Of a DNA stretch of 64,000 nt, positions 1-8,856 are shown piece by piece (the stretch's first letter is position 1; the number at the start of each line of letters is the position of its first letter). Both the position numbers and the translations under genes were made by a program. Under the pieces are notes generated by a model. It made no database searches. It was not told where the DNA came from and saw only the letters and a list, made by a program, of their open reading frames with translations. The stretch is taken from NCBI GenBank assembly GCA_963764235.1, contig CAVXRO010000011.1:1-64000 (forward strand), read 5' to 3'. Source of the DNA: DATFVA01 sp963764235 (GTDB lineage Bacteria > Bacteroidota > Ignavibacteria > Ignavibacteriales > Ignavibacteriaceae).

Positions 1-148
1 ATGCATTCCCATAAATAATATTTCCATCCTTAATCTCTGTAGGGCCACGTGTAAAACAATCAAACTCAAAACCTTCATTCTGAATAAGTAAATTTAGTCC
101 TGTTCCGGCAAAACTTTTATGGCCTAAGATTAAAATTTTTCTTTTTCA
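1..148 (-). CDS. NAD-dependent sugar epimerase/dehydratase, N-terminal part (runs off window, probable start indel)
   Basis: The minus strand encodes about 46 residues beginning KILILGHKSFAGTG, followed by a stretch containing EFDCFTRGPTEI, and stays open to the window edge. A short beta strand followed by a Gly-rich turn fits the Rossmann start of an extended SDR family epimerase or dehydratase acting on nucleotide sugars. A GTG at 148 would start the gene only if the T5 run at 136-140 were one base shorter; as written, the frame meets a stop just upstream. It directly follows the broken FkbM gene, so it probably belongs to the same polysaccharide operon. The exact substrate cannot be judged from this fragment. 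Confidence 0.5.
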
Positions 149-154
149 CAATAT

Positions 155-847
155 TCAAATCGAATTTTTTATCGCAATTAAATGTGATCTATCAACCCAA
201 CCCACTTTATAATTGTTAGCATTTAATATTTTTACAATTTCTAAAGGTCCATTTTTGAGATTAGCTTTTTCTAATAATGAAAAATGAACTTCCATTGCAA
301 TTACACGGGTATTTTTGTTTTTAGCACTTCAGTAGCTCCTTAATACCTAATTCATATCCCTCCACATCAATTTTTACCACATTTGGAAAAGATTGTGTAT
401 GTATTGCAATATCATCAATAGTTTCAACCCGTACTTCTATTAGATCCTTATTTTCACCATAAACGTTTATATGCAACGAAGAATTCGCATTTAGATTATC
501 CTTACCTAGATTCATTTTATAAATACCTCTTTAGAACCAAGGGCTAATTCATGTATGAATAAATTATCACGATTACCAAGATTATCCCTAATTATCTTGT
601 TGGATTCAGGTACAGGCTCAAAACAGAATACCTTTCCCATTTTTACCTTATCAAGCAATTTTTTTGTATAAAATCCCCGATTAGCGCCAACATCATAAAC
701 AATATCTGATTCGGTGACATTCTTCAGTAATGCTTTTTCGAATAAATATTCATAATCCTTTTTAGGTAATAAACTTGTAATTAACTTGTTTACTTTTAGT
801 TTTCTTCCAAAGTTTCTGAATTTTATTATTATTGGTTTATCGTACAT
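155..847 (-). pseudogene. FkbM family methyltransferase, broken by two frameshifts
   Basis: The reading begins with ATG at 847. It carries the SAM-binding motif VYDVGANRGFYT and the following FEPVPES strand, then shifts frame near 512-515. The next frame gives VVKIDVEGYELGIKELLK, the second FkbM signature. A second shift near 326 leads to a third frame that reads AMEVHFSLLEKANL and ends at a TGA at 155-157. Joined, the pieces make a full-length FkbM-type SAM-dependent O-methyltransferase of about 230 residues, a family that modifies sugars of surface polysaccharides. The order of motifs is intact and only the frame is broken, which is equally compatible with sequencing indels. Neighbours are a GT4 glycosyltransferase upstream and an epimerase downstream, all co-directional. 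Confidence 0.75.
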
Positions 848-862
848 AATGATATTTATTTA

Positions 863-1997
863 TTAAATTATAAAATCTGGGCTTGTTCCACCTTCTAATA
901 TCCATTCATACAATTGAATCATTTTCTGTGCGACCGACTCAATCGAATAATTATTTTCGACAAGTTTTCGACCATTCATTCCCATCTGTCTTCTTTCATT
1001 GTCAGAAAGCATCATTGCATCATTTAATGCTTGTGTAAGCGGTGCAACTCCAATATCTATCCACCATCCTGCTTTGTCGAGTATTTAGTTCTTCCCAAGG
1101 TGTTCCTTTTGTTGTAATGACTGGAATGCCATAAGCTAAAGCCTCTGCAACAACTATACCAAAATTTTCACTGTAAGTTGGCAGTACAAATAAATCAGCT
1201 TGGCGGTAAGTTCTTATTTTATCTTCTCCGAATTTAGGACCGATGATTTCAATTTCACCTACCAAATTCTTTTTTGTAATAAGTTGGTTTATATTATTTA
1301 TATAGTTCGATTCACCATTCCCTGCAATATTGATTTTCCAATTACTACGCAATTGTTTACCTATTCTTTGCCAAGCTTCAAGTAATAACTCAATACCTTT
1401 TTTATGGTGAATACGTGATAGAAAAAGTAAAGTTTTCTGTGGCATAGATTCTTTTTCCTTTGGAGTGGAAATTGTGTTAAATCAATTCCCATTAGGTATA
1501 ACAGCAATAGGGTTTGTAAAACCTAGTTTACTGATATTTCCAGATTCCATTTGCGAAGTTGCATGAATACAACTTGCGTTTGCAATATCTCTATATTGAT
1601 AAAACCAAAAAGCTAATTTTTTTTTTAATTTACTTTGTTCTAATGACCAGGGTTCAAGCATTCCTCTAGGACTTATAACATATGGTAGTTTAATTTCCCT
1701 TGCCCAACTTGACATATGATGAACAGGCATTTGCCATATACCATGTCCATGTAGCAAATCGATCTTTCTATCGATACTCAAGTTTTTTAATGTTTTGGAA
1801 ATTGAATGTTTATTGGTGAAAAGCAATTTTAAATTTTGATGTGGACTTGATGTTAAATAAGGATTTGGAGATTTTTTTGTTAATACAGTTATTGCTAGTC
1901 CATTTTTTGCAATTTGGCTACTCAAATCAGAAACGCTTTTGGATGGGCCACCGTTTGAATGATCAATTGAAGATATGGTATAAATTATATTTATCAT
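863..1997 (-). pseudogene. Glycosyltransferase family 4 (GT-B), broken by frameshifts
   Basis: The N-terminal part (1997 to about 1490) reads INIIYTISSIDHSNGGPSKS, a typical GT4 donor-side start with a Gly-rich loop, and runs to AVIPNG. A one-base difference would give the conserved PNGID continuing as LTQFP. The C-terminal part (from 1445) has LLFLSRIHHKKGIELLLEAW and the acceptor-side E-x7-E motif within ENFGIVVAEALAYG. Near 1085 the frame shifts again; the last portion reads GWWIDIGVAPL and ends at a TAA at 863-865. Joined, it is a full-length retaining glycosyltransferase of about 375 residues, cytoplasmic or membrane-associated, transferring a sugar onto a growing glycan. Two indels near 1450-1487 compensate each other, which looks like sequence error more than decay. 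Confidence 0.78.
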
Positions 1998-2012
1998 TGT
2001 TAAGGTTAAATT

Positions 2013-2687
2013 TTATTTTACCCTGCCGGTAATTCTACTAAAATAAGCAACATTTTTTGTAAGTTGGTTTATTTTCTTTATAGGGACACCCCCATATAGC
2101 CAATATTCTTCATTTAGTGCTTTATTAAGTAGTGAACTAGCACCTAAAATAGAATGGTTTGGAAACTTGGCCCAGGGAGTATTACACAATTTGTACCAAT
2201 GAAACAATAATCCCCAATCTCTATTGGCCTAGCATCCTGCCTATTCTTTACTAAATCTATACTATGCGTTAATATTTGGGTTCTGATGCCCGCAATAGTT
2301 GTATACTTGCCAATTTTTATTCCAGCGGTGCAATCAATAAAATGTCTGCTGGTTATAGCACTATGCCTACCAATATATAATTGACATTTACGGTTTTCAA
2401 TGTGATTAAAATGATCACTTAATGATGTAGGATAACCGGAAATGTAAATTAAACTACCTAATGTAGCATATTCATCTAAAATCATTTCATCGATTGCATT
2501 ACAAAAATTTAACTTTCCTATTTTGGAATTCTTCTACATGACTAATCTCTTCGCTAGAATAATTGATGTGCCAACCCTTGCTGTCTTGTCAATCTGATAG
2601 CCAAAAATTTTATTCATCAATATTCTTTCTAATTTGCCAAGGGAAAACAAAAAGCAATATCTGAATAAAAACACTAATTTTTTTCAT
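2013..2687 (-). pseudogene. Left-handed beta-helix (hexapeptide) acyltransferase, broken
   Basis: The ATG at 2687 opens a reading with a short hydrophobic N-terminus, then frames change near 2600 and 2530. The main block (2485-2144) shows hexapeptide-type turns such as YIGRHSAITSRHFIDC and IKIGKYTTIAGI, followed by IEIGDYCFIGTNCVILPG. After a further shift near 2150 the end reads HSILGASSLLNKAL and GGVPIKKI, the usual tail of WcaF/NodL-like O-acetyltransferases. These enzymes transfer acetyl or another acyl group from CoA to a sugar. The start overlaps the last codons of the upstream GT2 gene. At least three indels separate the pieces, so as sequenced the gene could not be translated in full. 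Confidence 0.7.
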
Positions 2688-3511
2688 ATAACCTCATAAT
2701 ATTTATCCCCCCTAATTTTTTTGTGTCAAGCCATGCCTTGTAATAATAACCAGCCAACAATTTGTACATCTTTTGTCTCCATAAACCGTTTTTTGTATAT
2801 ACAATATTATGCTTGGACAAAACTCTACCTCTTTCTTGTGCAAAAGCTAAATCCGCGTTCTCCGTGTACGCATCAAGTGTCTTTTAGACTTACATGAATA
2901 CGAAAACCCCAGAAATACTTGTTTATTCTATAAAATTTTATCCCCATCTTCTTAAATCGTATCCACAAATCTGTGTCCATAGTATAAATTTAATTTTCAT
3001 CAAATCCACCACACTTTCAAAAATACTACGATGAAAAATTGACGAAGGACCGTAGACATTTATAGGAGCATTCTTAAATAGAAAATCCTTCCATTTGGGA
3101 CCCTCTAGCACATTTTAATATACTGCCTACCTCCGAAAAGAAAATAATATTTGCAGTAAACCATAATTTATTGGGTTTATTTTGTATAGTTTTTTTGGCT
3201 GCTTCTAAAGCTTCATGGCAATAATAGGTCATCAGCATTTACCCAAAAAAATAATCTCCTTTAGCTTTCCTAAATCCTTTATTAAAAGCATCACTTTGAC
3301 CCTTGTCTGGTTCAGAAATCCACCAACTTAATTATTGTTGAATATTTTTTAATAACGTCTAAACTATTATCAGTACTTCCCACCATCTACAATAATTAAT
3401 TCAAAATCTTGGCAACTTTGATTAAGTATAGATTGAATTGCTTCGTCCAGGAATTTACCATGATTATAATTTGCGATGACAATACTAAACAATGGGATCT
3501 TTCGTTAACAT
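2674..3511 (-). pseudogene. Glycosyltransferase family 2, broken by several indels
   Basis: Reading from an ATG at 3511 with frame corrections gives FSIVIANYNHGKFLDEAIQS, then DFELIIVDGG, SWWISEPDKGQSDAFNKG and FFWVNADD. This is the standard order of GT2 (GT-A fold) motifs, including the acidic nucleotide-sugar/metal site (NADD here). The C-terminal end reads YYYKAWLDTKKLGG. Two of the breaks lie in homopolymers: GGG at the DGGS codons and a T7 run (3245-3251 region) where T8 would restore frame. No open stretch longer than about 60 codons survives, so only motif order identifies it. It is an inverting glycosyltransferase that adds one sugar at the cytoplasmic membrane face, in the same operon as the flippase and polymerase. 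Confidence 0.7.
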
Positions 3512-3540
3512 TGAATATTTACCTATTAATTTATGTTTAT

Positions 3541-4994
3541 TTAAATTACATTATTTTTTGAAAATTTCAAATGTCTGCTAATATTCAACGATAAATTAAT
3601 GCAGCAAAAATTGGGAAACGATGTTCTCAATGTTCCGATAGGGAAAATAAATATGCCCAAACCATATCAACAAATAAAATTACTAATATCGGCAGTAAAT
3701 AATTTTCAACGTCTGATTTATAAATTGTAAAGAAGTATTTAAAAATTTGTAGAACATAAAAAATGTAGCTATAAACCCAACAACGCCTGCCCAAACCCAA
3801 GTTCCCAAGAAAACAGAATGCGCTCTAATATATTCAATCCCATAATATTGTTTGAACCAGTAATTGATGCAGCAATGCGTGCATATTTACCACTTATATC
3901 TTCCCCCCAAGAACCATGGCCAATAACTGGTTTATCTATTACAGCCTGCACTAACACAATAAAATCAACGCGTCCATAGTATAATTAACTCAAAAGGATT
4001 ATAAGGATTTGATGCCATACTTAATTCTACGTGGGCATTAATTCCACCAAATCCATTGGTCAAACTTGATTTACATAAAATATATAACCTGTATATAAAA
4101 TAATGATCGAGGCTAAACTAAAAGATTATAATTTTTGCTCGGGTAAATTTTATATCGAATGTTTTAAATATAAAAGAAAAGATGAAGTAATAAAAATTAA
4201 ACCATTAGAACGAGCATCAAGCAGTACAAATGATTCCAAATATAAAAATAATATATTGGTTAATGCTTTTTATTTTTAGAATAAAGATAATAACCCACAA
4301 GCATTATTGCTGGGTTAAGAAATCCAACAAACCGTTCTTTAAAGTAGTTTGTATTGCACCCATTGACTCAAATCTAATTCACCTTCTCCAAAAATCATTT
4401 TTACTATAAATAAGCCAAACAAATAATAAGTCACTATATTGGGATTTTCGGCAAGATGATGAACAAAAAAATTGTTGAAATCATTGCAAATAATACTAAT
4501 GACCATCCCCTTAAAAAATCAACTGGGTTGATTTATTAGTTAATACCACTAACTATCAAAGCAACTAACAATCAACTAAGGAACTAAGAACAAATCTTGA
4601 GGCCATCATATTTTTTCAAGTATTTTTTATGTTTATAAAAGGCAAACTTACTAATGCAATAATTTCAGCAAGCATCAACCTACCAATAAAATCAAAAGAG
4701 AATAATTGATGTTACACCGTAAAGAAAAAGAAAAAAACTATTTTTTTTCATTACTTTGAAATAAGTTACTTTTTGAATTAACTGCAATGTTTTTTTTATT
4801 TGGTCTACTATATTTAATCTCATAGAATGATTCCAAGTTATATAGCCATATAATAAATACGTAGCTGCAAAATATTTCTAATATTAAAGTCTGGATGTAT
4901 ATCTATTTTAATTTACGAAATAGAAATAGATACTCCACGAAAATATTGCAGCACATTCATTCCAAATAATTAGTTCTATATCTTCTTTATTCAT
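3541..4994 (-). pseudogene. O-antigen polymerase/ligase-like (Wzy/WaaL) membrane protein, heavily broken
   Basis: The start ATG at 4994 overlaps the stop of the flippase gene (TAATG), so the two are translationally coupled. The segment is A+T rich and yields short hydrophobic pieces in changing frames, as expected for a multi-pass membrane protein. The only clear signature is near 3900, where KPVIGHGSWGED matches the conserved loop of O-antigen polymerases and ligases; after a shift near 3838 it continues EYIRAHSVFLGTWVWAG. The end near 3541 is approximate. The predicted role is polymerising or ligating polysaccharide repeat units at the periplasmic face. The family call rests on one motif, the hydrophobicity and the position between flippase and glycosyltransferase. 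Confidence 0.55.
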
Positions 4995-6281
4995 TATTTT
5001 TGAAGAGATTTATAACTGATACTTTGATGAAAACTGAAAGGGATTACTAAACTTCCAATTATTAGAGCGATGCTCCACGCATAGACGACAAACATTGGCC
5101 CACCCAAGTACCATATGATTATCCCCAATACTAAATTTAAAACACCTATTATTCCATGACTTATACATACTCCAATTCAACTCTCCAATACCTAGATTTT
5201 TTTGCAAAATAGGCTAGGTGCAGCATATATGTTAAACCCCCATGCTATAGTCAGTACCACTAAAAAATTGACAAAGTATTTTTCATAATGGCCAATCCAT
5301 AACACGGAAATTAATGGGGTAAGTGCGATTACAAAAAGAAATAGTGGTATTAATAGGTACAGCACGAACTTTATATTGTGCGTAATAAAGGTTTTTAACA
5401 TTTTCTACACTTTCCTCAACAACGGTTGCATAAGTTGGATCGACAAGTACTTGATTTGCGGAAATGATTAGACTTCTAATTCTTAAAATTAACCTATTTG
5501 CCATTTCATAATATCCTGTCGCTGCTAAAACCACCGAATTTTGTGAGAAGACTCTTTGTAATCGGATCATATAAAAGTTGGGCTATAGTAATCCCCTGAA
5601 ATTTTATGCTGTAATGAAATTCTTTTAAAAGTTTTTATGCCAGCGATATTTTATTACAGGATATTCTGGAAAAATTCTTTTAACAAGGATTAAATTCGAT
5701 ATAAAACTAAGTAATACCTGAAATATCTGTGCATAAACCACTCCAAATAAACCATATTTGGGCACCAGCATAATTGTTAAGACCAGATAGATTAATGAAC
5801 CGGCCGTTAGGATTATATTTTTAATTTCAATTCTCTGAAAACCATCTAAAGTCGCTGCAAATATTCCGCTTTGAATATTAAGCCAAAGACAGAATAATGA
5901 ATATGGAAGAATAGCTTGACTCAGATTAAGATAATTTGTGGGGACTATTAATTTCAAAATTAAACTGGCAAATGGAAGTAGAATAAGTAATGTGACGCCT
6001 GAAACTATTCCAACGGTAATTAGTGATGTCTGAATTATATCGGTAATTCTTTGATGTTCATCATGCGCTTTGTATTTTCTAACGTATTTAATTACACTCG
6101 ATGAAAACCCTAGATTACTAATATTCAAGATTGAAGTTGAAGCGAGTATAAGAGACCAGATTTCTAATTGCTCGATCCCAATTTTATCTATCAGATATTT
6201 ATATAAAACAAAATATACAATCGTTACGATAACAACCTGTACAAGAGAACTTATAGCATTTATATATATTCTTCTTTTCAA
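4994..6281 (-). pseudogene. Polysaccharide flippase (Wzx/MATE-like), broken in its C-terminal half
   Basis: A clean N-terminal half (6281-5625, TTG start) begins KRRIYINAISSLVQVVIVT and contains repeated hydrophobic helices, with NISNLGFSSSVIKYVRKYKA characteristic of Wzx-type oligosaccharide flippases. The C-terminal half is split into at least three overlapping frames (5570-5283, 5401-5192, then to 4994) with hydrophobic segments such as VLYLLIPLFLFVIALTPLI, ending SYKSLQK at a TAA that overlaps the next gene. The intact protein would have 12-14 TM helices and move lipid-linked repeat units across the inner membrane. It lies just downstream of the intact FkbM gene (25-nt gap). The boundary between clean and broken sequence falls here, near 5.6 kb. 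Confidence 0.72.
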
Positions 6282-6306
6282 ACTTTTGTAATTACCTTTT
6301 TCAAGC

Positions 6307-7014
6307 TTATTCTTTTATAAATATAGCATCCTGCTGCATTGGTTTACCGTTAATCGGATTGTTAAGTTGTGCCCAAGAACCGCTATAATCAAAGCCTAAG
6401 TTCTTTAACATATTATAAATTTCATCAAACCTAGCAGAACCTATATATAGTTCTTCAAATGAAAGTTCCACAATTATAAGCTTTATATTTAATAGAGTTT
6501 TTTGTGCGCCTAATAATACTTTCTTTTCGAAACCTTGTACATCAATTTTTACAAGGATTCCATTTTCTAAATTTTCACTATTTAAAATATTATCAAGCGT
6601 GTCTATTTCAATTTTTTCTATAGTCATAGCTTTTGTATGTGGAAATGCATTTTTGTGTGTCTCGCCCATCTCTAAAATAGAAGAACTAGGTAAAAATGAA
6701 CTCCTCTTTATGCTGCTACTTCCTTTTTTATCGCCCAAAGCAATGTTATATGTTTTAAGCGTTTTAATATTTTCTTCCTTTAATTTTAATATTTCATAAC
6801 AATCTTTTAGTGGTTCAAATGCATAAATCTTTGCATCAGGAAATATTTTATGAATAAAAAGAGTAAAGGATCCTATGTTTGCACCTATATCAATAATGTT
6901 ACTTAAATTATATTTTTTAAGCCAGTTAAATTTATTATTCTCAATAGATTTGTTATATCTAGTTATATTAAAACCAAAAAAATTAACTATTTTTTTTATT
7001 TCAGTAGTTTTCAA
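6307..7014 (-). CDS. FkbM family SAM-dependent methyltransferase
   Basis: An intact 235-residue protein. SAM-binding motif I is IIDIGANIGSFTLFIHK (about residues 40-56), followed by IYAFEPLKDCYEILK and, near residue 155, ILVKIDVQGFEKKVLLGA, the FkbM signature. It ends with the hydrophobic C-terminus usual for the family. The start is TTG at 7014; it is chosen because GGAGGAGA lies just upstream at a suitable distance and no ATG fits. The predicted reaction is O-methylation of a sugar in a surface polysaccharide, from its position ahead of the flippase and glycosyltransferases. It differs clearly in sequence from the broken FkbM gene at 155-847, so these are two family members and not a recent duplication. 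Confidence 0.85.
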   Translation of the reverse strand: MKTTEIKKIVNFFGFNITRYNKSIENNKFNWLKKYNLSNIIDIGANIGSFTLFIHKIFPDAKIYAFEPLKDCYEILKLKEENIKTLKTYNIALGDKKGSSSIKRSSFLPSSSILEMGETHKNAFPHTKAMTIEKIEIDTLDNILNSENLENGILVKIDVQGFEKKVLLGAQKTLLNIKLIIVELSFEELYIGSARFDEIYNMLKNLGFDYSGSWAQLNNPINGKPMQQDAIFIKE

Positions 7015-7211
7015 TTTTATCTCTCCTCCTGTTCCTAAAAAAATGTCCTTAACAAATTGTTTTGTGTTATCAAATAATTATCTTTCAATCATAAATAAAG
7101 AACTCCAGTGCGGTATAAAAATTGTCAGTAACGTCTCATAAAGTTTTATTAAGCGGTTGTTACATTATAAGACCTATAATGGCTACGCGGACAAAGGGAT
7201 CCTGAAACAAG

Positions 7212-7231
7212 CCTGTCTGCCGTCAGGCAGG
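7212..7231. repeat. Degenerate copy of the CCTGCCTGCCGGCAGGCAGG palindrome
   Basis: A GC-rich inverted repeat just downstream of the cysQ stop. Better copies occur at 21291-21310, 21849-21868, 27000-27019 and 34444-34463, all intergenic; the middle three are flanked by TTGAA on the left and GGATT on the right. Each could form a perfect hairpin in RNA or DNA. No terminator-like T run follows the copies, so they look like dispersed palindromic repeats. Confidence 0.6.
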
Positions 7232-7993
7232 TTCAGGTGACAATTTAAAAGCTGAGGCGATAAACCCAAAGTTTTTGGGAACTTCTTTATTATAGCGAAC
7301 GGGGGTGCCGTCCTTATTCACAAAAAAGCCGCCTGCAGCTGCCAGAATTGCATGTCCTGCGGCGGTATCCCATTCCCACGTCGGTCCGCTTCTGAAATAA
7401 ATCTCTGCTTTACCTTCTGCAACCATACAGATCTTAAGCGAGCTTCCGCGGGATGTTTTTTCTTTTATCCTGAACCTGTTGTAGAATGTCTCTTCTTCTT
7501 CACCTGAGTGCGACTTGCTCTGAACGACGGTAAGTTCATCTTTGGGGGTTTTTGTGCTTACCTTAATTTTCTTTGTGTTTCCGTTGATCCTTTTGAAGCT
7601 TCCGTCATCAATGCTTCCGTAAAATGTTTCGCCGGTAACGGGAACGTGGATTACACCGGCAACAGGCTTTTGATTTTTGATTAAGGCGATGTTGACAGTG
7701 AAGTCGCCGTTCCTTTTAATAAACTCTTTCGTTCCGTCGAGGGGATCGACGAGGAAATACTCTTTCCAGTACCGGCGCTCTTTATAGTCAACTCCCTGCC
7801 CTTCTTCAGATAAAACCGGGATCCCGCTAAAGTTTTCTGCTAATTCTTTGACTATGTAATCGTGAGATTTCTTATCGGCTGCTGTAAGAGGAGAATTGTC
7901 TTCTTTGATCTTTACGTCGAAATCTTCCTGGTTGTAAACATCGAGAATAAGTGAGCCGGCTGTTTCCGCAATGGATATCAGTTGCTCAAGCAT
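7223..7993 (-). CDS. cysQ: 3'(2'),5'-bisphosphate nucleotidase CysQ
   Basis: A 256-residue inositol-monophosphatase-superfamily enzyme. Metal-binding motifs are LSEEG (61-65), DPLDGT (83-88) and WEWDTAAGHAIL (206-217), spaced as in CysQ. It hydrolyses 3'-phosphoadenosine 5'-phosphate to AMP, recycling the by-product of PAPS-dependent sulfation or sulfate reduction, with Mg2+ in the cytoplasm. Length is normal for the family and the gene is complete, starting at ATG 7993. It is co-directional with the polysaccharide cluster but separated from it by about 200 nt that include a degenerate GC-rich palindrome at 7212-7231, so operon membership is uncertain. A role linked to sulfated surface sugars would be inference only. 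Confidence 0.92.
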   Translation of the reverse strand: MLEQLISIAETAGSLILDVYNQEDFDVKIKEDNSPLTAADKKSHDYIVKELAENFSGIPVLSEEGQGVDYKERRYWKEYFLVDPLDGTKEFIKRNGDFTVNIALIKNQKPVAGVIHVPVTGETFYGSIDDGSFKRINGNTKKIKVSTKTPKDELTVVQSKSHSGEEEETFYNRFRIKEKTSRGSSLKICMVAEGKAEIYFRSGPTWEWDTAAGHAILAAAGGFFVNKDGTPVRYNKEVPKNFGFIASAFKLSPEPA

Positions 7994-8064
7994 TAGTGTC
8001 AGGTTGTATAAACGGACTTTATATATATTATCACCTTTTTTTATAGCTTCGCGGGGTCACTCCC

Positions 8065-8319
8065 CTGTCAAATAACAGGTAGTAAACTACTTCCCCGATT
8101 TGACAGGGTAAACCCACTGTCAAATAACAGGTAGTAAACTACTTCCCCGATTTGACAGGGTAAACCCACTGTCAAATAACGAGTAGTAAACTACTTCCCC
8201 GATTTGACAGGGTAAACCCACTGTCAAATAACAGGTAGTAAACTACTTCCCCGATTTGACAGGGTAAACCCACTGTCAAATAACAGAGTAATAAATTACT
8301 TACCCTGATTTGACAGGGT
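8065..8319. repeat. Tandem array of five 52-bp palindromic units
   Basis: Units start at 8065, 8117, 8169, 8221 and 8273, exactly 52 bases apart; the fifth is shorter and diverged. Each unit contains CTGTCAAAT near its left end and ATTTGACAG near its right, a perfect 9-bp inverted repeat, with a nested GTAGT/ACTAC pair between them, so each unit can fold as a hairpin. There are no unique spacers, which rules out a CRISPR array. The last unit overlaps the 3' end of the GIY-YIG gene and encodes its final residues. Unit 3 carries small substitutions, so the copies are not identical. Confidence 0.9.
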
Positions 8320-8578
8320 CGTTGAGTAAATAAGATTTGAGCCTGTTTTTTAAGAACATCTTTCCATAATGCGTCTTCAAGTATTTCTCTCTATGAAGTG
8401 CATCTTTTTGTGAAAGACAACCTTCAAAATATACTAATTTTAATGGTCTGCGATATTTTGTGGATTCAACCAGCCCATTCTTATGTTGCTCAAATCTTTG
8501 CTTAAGATCTTTGGTATAACCTGTGTAAAATTTCTTGTCTTTTTGACTGAATAAAACATATGTGAAATAGTATTCCAT
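8300..8578 (-). CDS. Small GIY-YIG nuclease domain protein
   Basis: A 92-residue stand-alone GIY-YIG domain. The first strand is TYVLF (6-10, in place of GIY) and the second is FYTGYT (17-22, in place of YIG), with the family's Arg in LKQRFEQH (R28) and an acidic LHREKYLK helix (E64). The size fits the UhbY/YhbQ-like group of single-domain nucleases. The last residues (NDPVKSG) and the stop are encoded by the hairpin repeat array. The motif ACCCTGTCAAAT occurs both about a dozen bases before the ATG and across the 3' end, in the same orientation, so the gene is bracketed by direct repeats. I infer it could be a mobile or repeat-associated nuclease; cleavage activity is not shown by sequence alone. 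Confidence 0.85.
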   Translation of the reverse strand: MEYYFTYVLFSQKDKKFYTGYTKDLKQRFEQHKNGLVESTKYRRPLKLVYFEGCLSQKDALHREKYLKTHYGKMFLKNRLKSYLLNDPVKSG

Positions 8579-8588
8579 ATCTTAAGCA

Positions 8589-8600
8589 ATTTGACAGGGT
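8589..8600 (-). repeat. Upstream copy of the ACCCTGTCAAAT motif flanking the GIY-YIG gene
   Basis: On the plus strand the 12 bases read ATTTGACAGGGT. The identical 12 bases occur at 8308-8319, inside the last codons of the GIY-YIG gene, and their half-palindrome recurs in each unit of the array at 8065-8319. The two copies therefore flank a segment of about 270 bp containing nearly all of the nuclease gene. Confidence 0.75.
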
Positions 8601-8659
8601 TTACCCGATTCCCTATTAAGAGAATAATAAATTTATAAAAAAATTTAGTAAAATATGGG

Positions 8660-8808
8660 CAAAAATAAGGCCACGTCAGATATGGCTAAGGAATTGGCGA
8701 ATTACGAATTAGCGAATTTGGCGAAAGTAGATGGGCAGAGCGCATGGGGCAGAGTGCATAGTGCGAAGCGCAGGGGCAGAGCGCAGAGGGCAAATCAAGG
8801 AAAAAGGC
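8660..8808 (+). repeat. Mosaic of low-complexity intergenic repeats
   Basis: The segment runs through GCGAATTA-type octamers (about 8690-8725), GGGCAGAGCGCAGAGGGCAA-type purine-rich repeats (about 8730-8795) and ends in an A-rich CAAGGAAAAAGGC module. The same modules recur at 16.57-16.86, 19.1-19.27, 24.5-24.7, 32.6-32.8 and 34.4 kb. An open frame of 78 codons crosses it but has only repeat-derived composition, so I do not call a gene. Confidence 0.75.
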
Positions 8809-8834
8809 AAAAAAAAAGGGAGCGTTGTGCTCCC
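8809..8834 (-). terminator. Rho-independent terminator of the BNR/T9SS gene
   Basis: On the minus strand GGGAGC, the loop ACAAC and GCTCCC are followed by a run of nine T. It lies about 20 bases past the stop of the 8857-11577 gene. A near-identical hairpin and flank occur at 16877-16899 after another T9SS gene. Confidence 0.88.
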
Positions 8835-8856
8835 TTCCCTGCTCTGATAAATGTCG

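Noticed and set aside
8065..8319. Possible CRISPR array
   Set aside because: The 52-bp units are contiguous without unique spacers and no cas gene is present.
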